DNA of 64,000 bases. Origin: Aerococcus tenax (lineage in GTDB: Bacteria > Bacillota > Bacilli > Lactobacillales > Aerococcaceae). A model generated the notes under the pieces. That model searched no databases and was not told where the DNA came from. It was given only the letters and a program-made list of their open reading frames with translations. The stretch spans positions 1,426,001 through 1,490,000 of the forward strand of contig NZ_CP127382.2 in the NCBI RefSeq assembly GCF_003286645.3. The letters are read 5' to 3'. The position numbers were made by a program, and so were the translations under genes. Below are positions 62,545 to 64,000 of this stretch, piece after piece; positions within the stretch are counted from its first letter, which is position 1; each line of letters begins with the position of its first letter.

Positions 62545-64000
62545 ATGACACAAGATCCCAAATGGACCCGGCAATTGCGTTACCAAGCCTATGAAGACTG
62601 GCCAAGTGACTATCTGGGTCAGCTTAAAGAAAAAGTTGCCCACAGCCCCTGGCGCCAACACTACCACGTCCAACCAGAAAGTGGCCTACTCAATGATCCC
62701 AATGGTTTTTCCTATTACAATGGTCGCTGGCAGCTTTTCTACCAATACTATCCAATGGGACCCGTCCATGGGCTCAAGTCCTGGTACCATCTCTCCTCCA
62801 AAGATCTAGTCCATTGGAAAGATCACGGGATTGCCCTAGCACCCGATTCTCCCTACGATAGTCACGGAGTCTATTCAGGATCTGCCCTCCCCGTGGATGA
62901 CCAGCTCTTTCTCTTCTACACAGGGAATGCTCGCGATAGGGACTGGCAACGCCATCCTTACCAGGTCGGCGCCTGGATGGATAAGGACTATCAATTCACT
63001 AAAATCGATCCACCCCTCATTAGAGCAGTTGAAGAGGGCTATACTGATCATTTTCGTGACCCGCAGATCTTCCCCTACCAAGACGGCTATCTGATGATAC
63101 TGGGCGCCCAAACCGAAGCGCTTAAAGGCCAAATCCTAGTCTACCAAGGCGACAATCTTAAGGACTGGAACTTTTTCGGTCCCCTAAAATTAACTAGCGG
63201 AGAAAGTGCCTATATGATGGAATGTCCCAATTATGTGAAAGTGGATGGGAAAGACCTGCTGATCTTTTGCCCGCAAGGCTTGGACCAGGATGAACTCAAC
63301 TATCAAAACATCTATCCCAATACTTATTTAGTCTCCGAGGCCATTGATTGGGAGAACTTGGCACTGAATGAGCCTAGTTCTATAAAGAATCTTGACGATG
63401 GCTTCGATGTTTATGCCACTCAGGCCTTTAACGCGCCTGACGGTCGGGCTTTAGCCGTGTCTTGGTTAGGTTTACCAGACCTGACTTACCCCGACGCGGA
63501 CTGGGGCTGGACCTCGGTCATGAGTTTGGTCAAGGAACTCCATTTTGACCAGGGTCATCTCCACCAACGACCAGTCAAAGAAATGGAGAGCCTGCGCCAA
63601 AGCCCTATCGCCATCAAGGAGACACTAGAATCAGGTCAAGCGTGGACCTATGATCCCGAAGACAATGCCTACGAAATAAATTGTTCATTGGCCGCTGACT
63701 CCAAGCTTGACTTTTTAATCATGAGTGATGAGAAAGAAGCTGCCGCCCTTCACATTGACGTGGACGTTCCAGCGGGCAGACTCACGGTGACACGGACCAA
63801 CCAGGGCGAACTCGTCAATCCTGAATACGGCCAAGTCCGGGAAAGTCACTTTAAGGGCGGAGAAGACCTCCAGCTACAAATCTTTATCGATGCCTCTTCC
63901 TTTGAAATTTTTGTCCAAGACGGCTGTAAAGTCCTTAGCGGCAGAATTTTCCCCAAAAAAGGACAAAGTCAGCTTATAATAAAGGGAAGTGGTCGTTTAG
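62545..64000 (+). CDS. scrB: Sucrose-6-phosphate hydrolase, partial (3' end outside the window)
   Basis: GH32 invertase that splits sucrose-6-phosphate to glucose-6-phosphate and fructose. 485 codons are present to the right edge, which is almost the usual full length. The catalytic LLNDPNGF (nucleophile Asp, about 52), FRDPQIF (about 171) and the acid/base MECPNYV (about 225) are intact, and the C-terminal beta-sandwich is nearly complete. AGGAAG precedes the ATG. Divergent from scrA with a shared two-operator region. Confidence 0.95.
   Translation, partial: MTQDPKWTRQLRYQAYEDWPSDYLGQLKEKVAHSPWRQHYHVQPESGLLNDPNGFSYYNGRWQLFYQYYPMGPVHGLKSWYHLSSKDLVHWKDHGIALAPDSPYDSHGVYSGSALPVDDQLFLFYTGNARDRDWQRHPYQVGAWMDKDYQFTKIDPPLIRAVEEGYTDHFRDPQIFPYQDGYLMILGAQTEALKGQILVYQGDNLKDWNFFGPLKLTSGESAYMMECPNYVKVDGKDLLIFCPQGLDQDELNYQNIYPNTYLVSEAIDWENLALNEPSSIKNLDDGFDVYATQAFNAPDGRALAVSWLGLPDLTYPDADWGWTSVMSLVKELHFDQGHLHQRPVKEMESLRQSPIAIKETLESGQAWTYDPEDNAYEINCSLAADSKLDFLIMSDEKEAAALHIDVDVPAGRLTVTRTNQGELVNPEYGQVRESHFKGGEDLQLQIFIDASSFEIFVQDGCKVLSGRIFPKKGQSQLIIKGSGRL

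Overview
The window looks like chromosomal DNA of a low-to-moderate GC Firmicute of the order Lactobacillales. Aerococcus (Aerococcaceae) is my best guess. This is an inference from Gram-positive gene blocks (ecsA-ecsB beside hit and prsA, yhaM-yhaN-yhaO, pheST and leuS under T-boxes, ytpR near murC, ytmP beside trmB), strong AGGAGG-type ribosome binding sites, frequent TTG starts and several lipobox lipoproteins. No rRNA, tRNA, prophage or CRISPR array was seen. Most of the window is core metabolism and cell-envelope housekeeping. The accessory parts are one intact IS1182-type insertion sequence, a sucrose PTS locus, an amino-acid ABC operon with an unusual methyltransferase-like gene, and a family of intergenic repeats.

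Layout. 1-4.7 kb: end of a double ATPase gene, murB, a small membrane protein, a GNAT acetyltransferase with tsaE, and a UPF0340 protein. 4.7-9.3 kb: polyphosphate kinase and exopolyphosphatase, then a second GNAT gene. 9.5-12.8 kb: DUF4230 protein, pta, and a sodium/alanine symporter. 13-16.9 kb: pheT and pheS behind a Phe T-box with a consensus promoter. 17.4-20.6 kb: HxlR regulator, HD hydrolase, SpoU-type methyltransferase, pepV. 20.8-25.8 kb: malQ, the insertion sequence, and a MurJ-like flippase. 25.9-30 kb: a polar amino-acid ABC transporter operon whose second permease carries an apparent one-base frameshift, ending in a uroporphyrinogen-decarboxylase/corrinoid-methyltransferase-like gene. 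30-33.8 kb: pyridoxine-type kinase and leuS behind a second T-box. 33.8-41.5 kb: histidine phosphatase, folC, NdpA-type protein, galU, murC, an unknown basic protein, ytpR and a small anchored protein. 41.6-47.4 kb: trmB, a YtmP-like kinase, ecsB, ecsA, and divergent hit, a YtxH-like gene and prsA. 47.4-57.9 kb: GT8 glycosyltransferase, yhaM-yhaN-yhaO, a YheA-type protein, a class A PBP, trmL and xpt. 58.3-64 kb: 2-hydroxyacid dehydrogenase, a barrel protein of unknown function, and divergent scrA/scrB with a two-operator control region. scrB runs off the right edge.

The most unusual signal is not a gene. Six intergenic stretches (about 65 to 470 bases) are mosaics of shared palindromic modules. 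They begin with GAGTGYGACA, often just after a stop codon and in the same orientation as that gene, and several lie between the stop codon and the transcription terminator, so they should be transcribed as long structured 3' ends. The second point of note is the ABC transporter/methyltransferase-like operon with its frameshifted permease.
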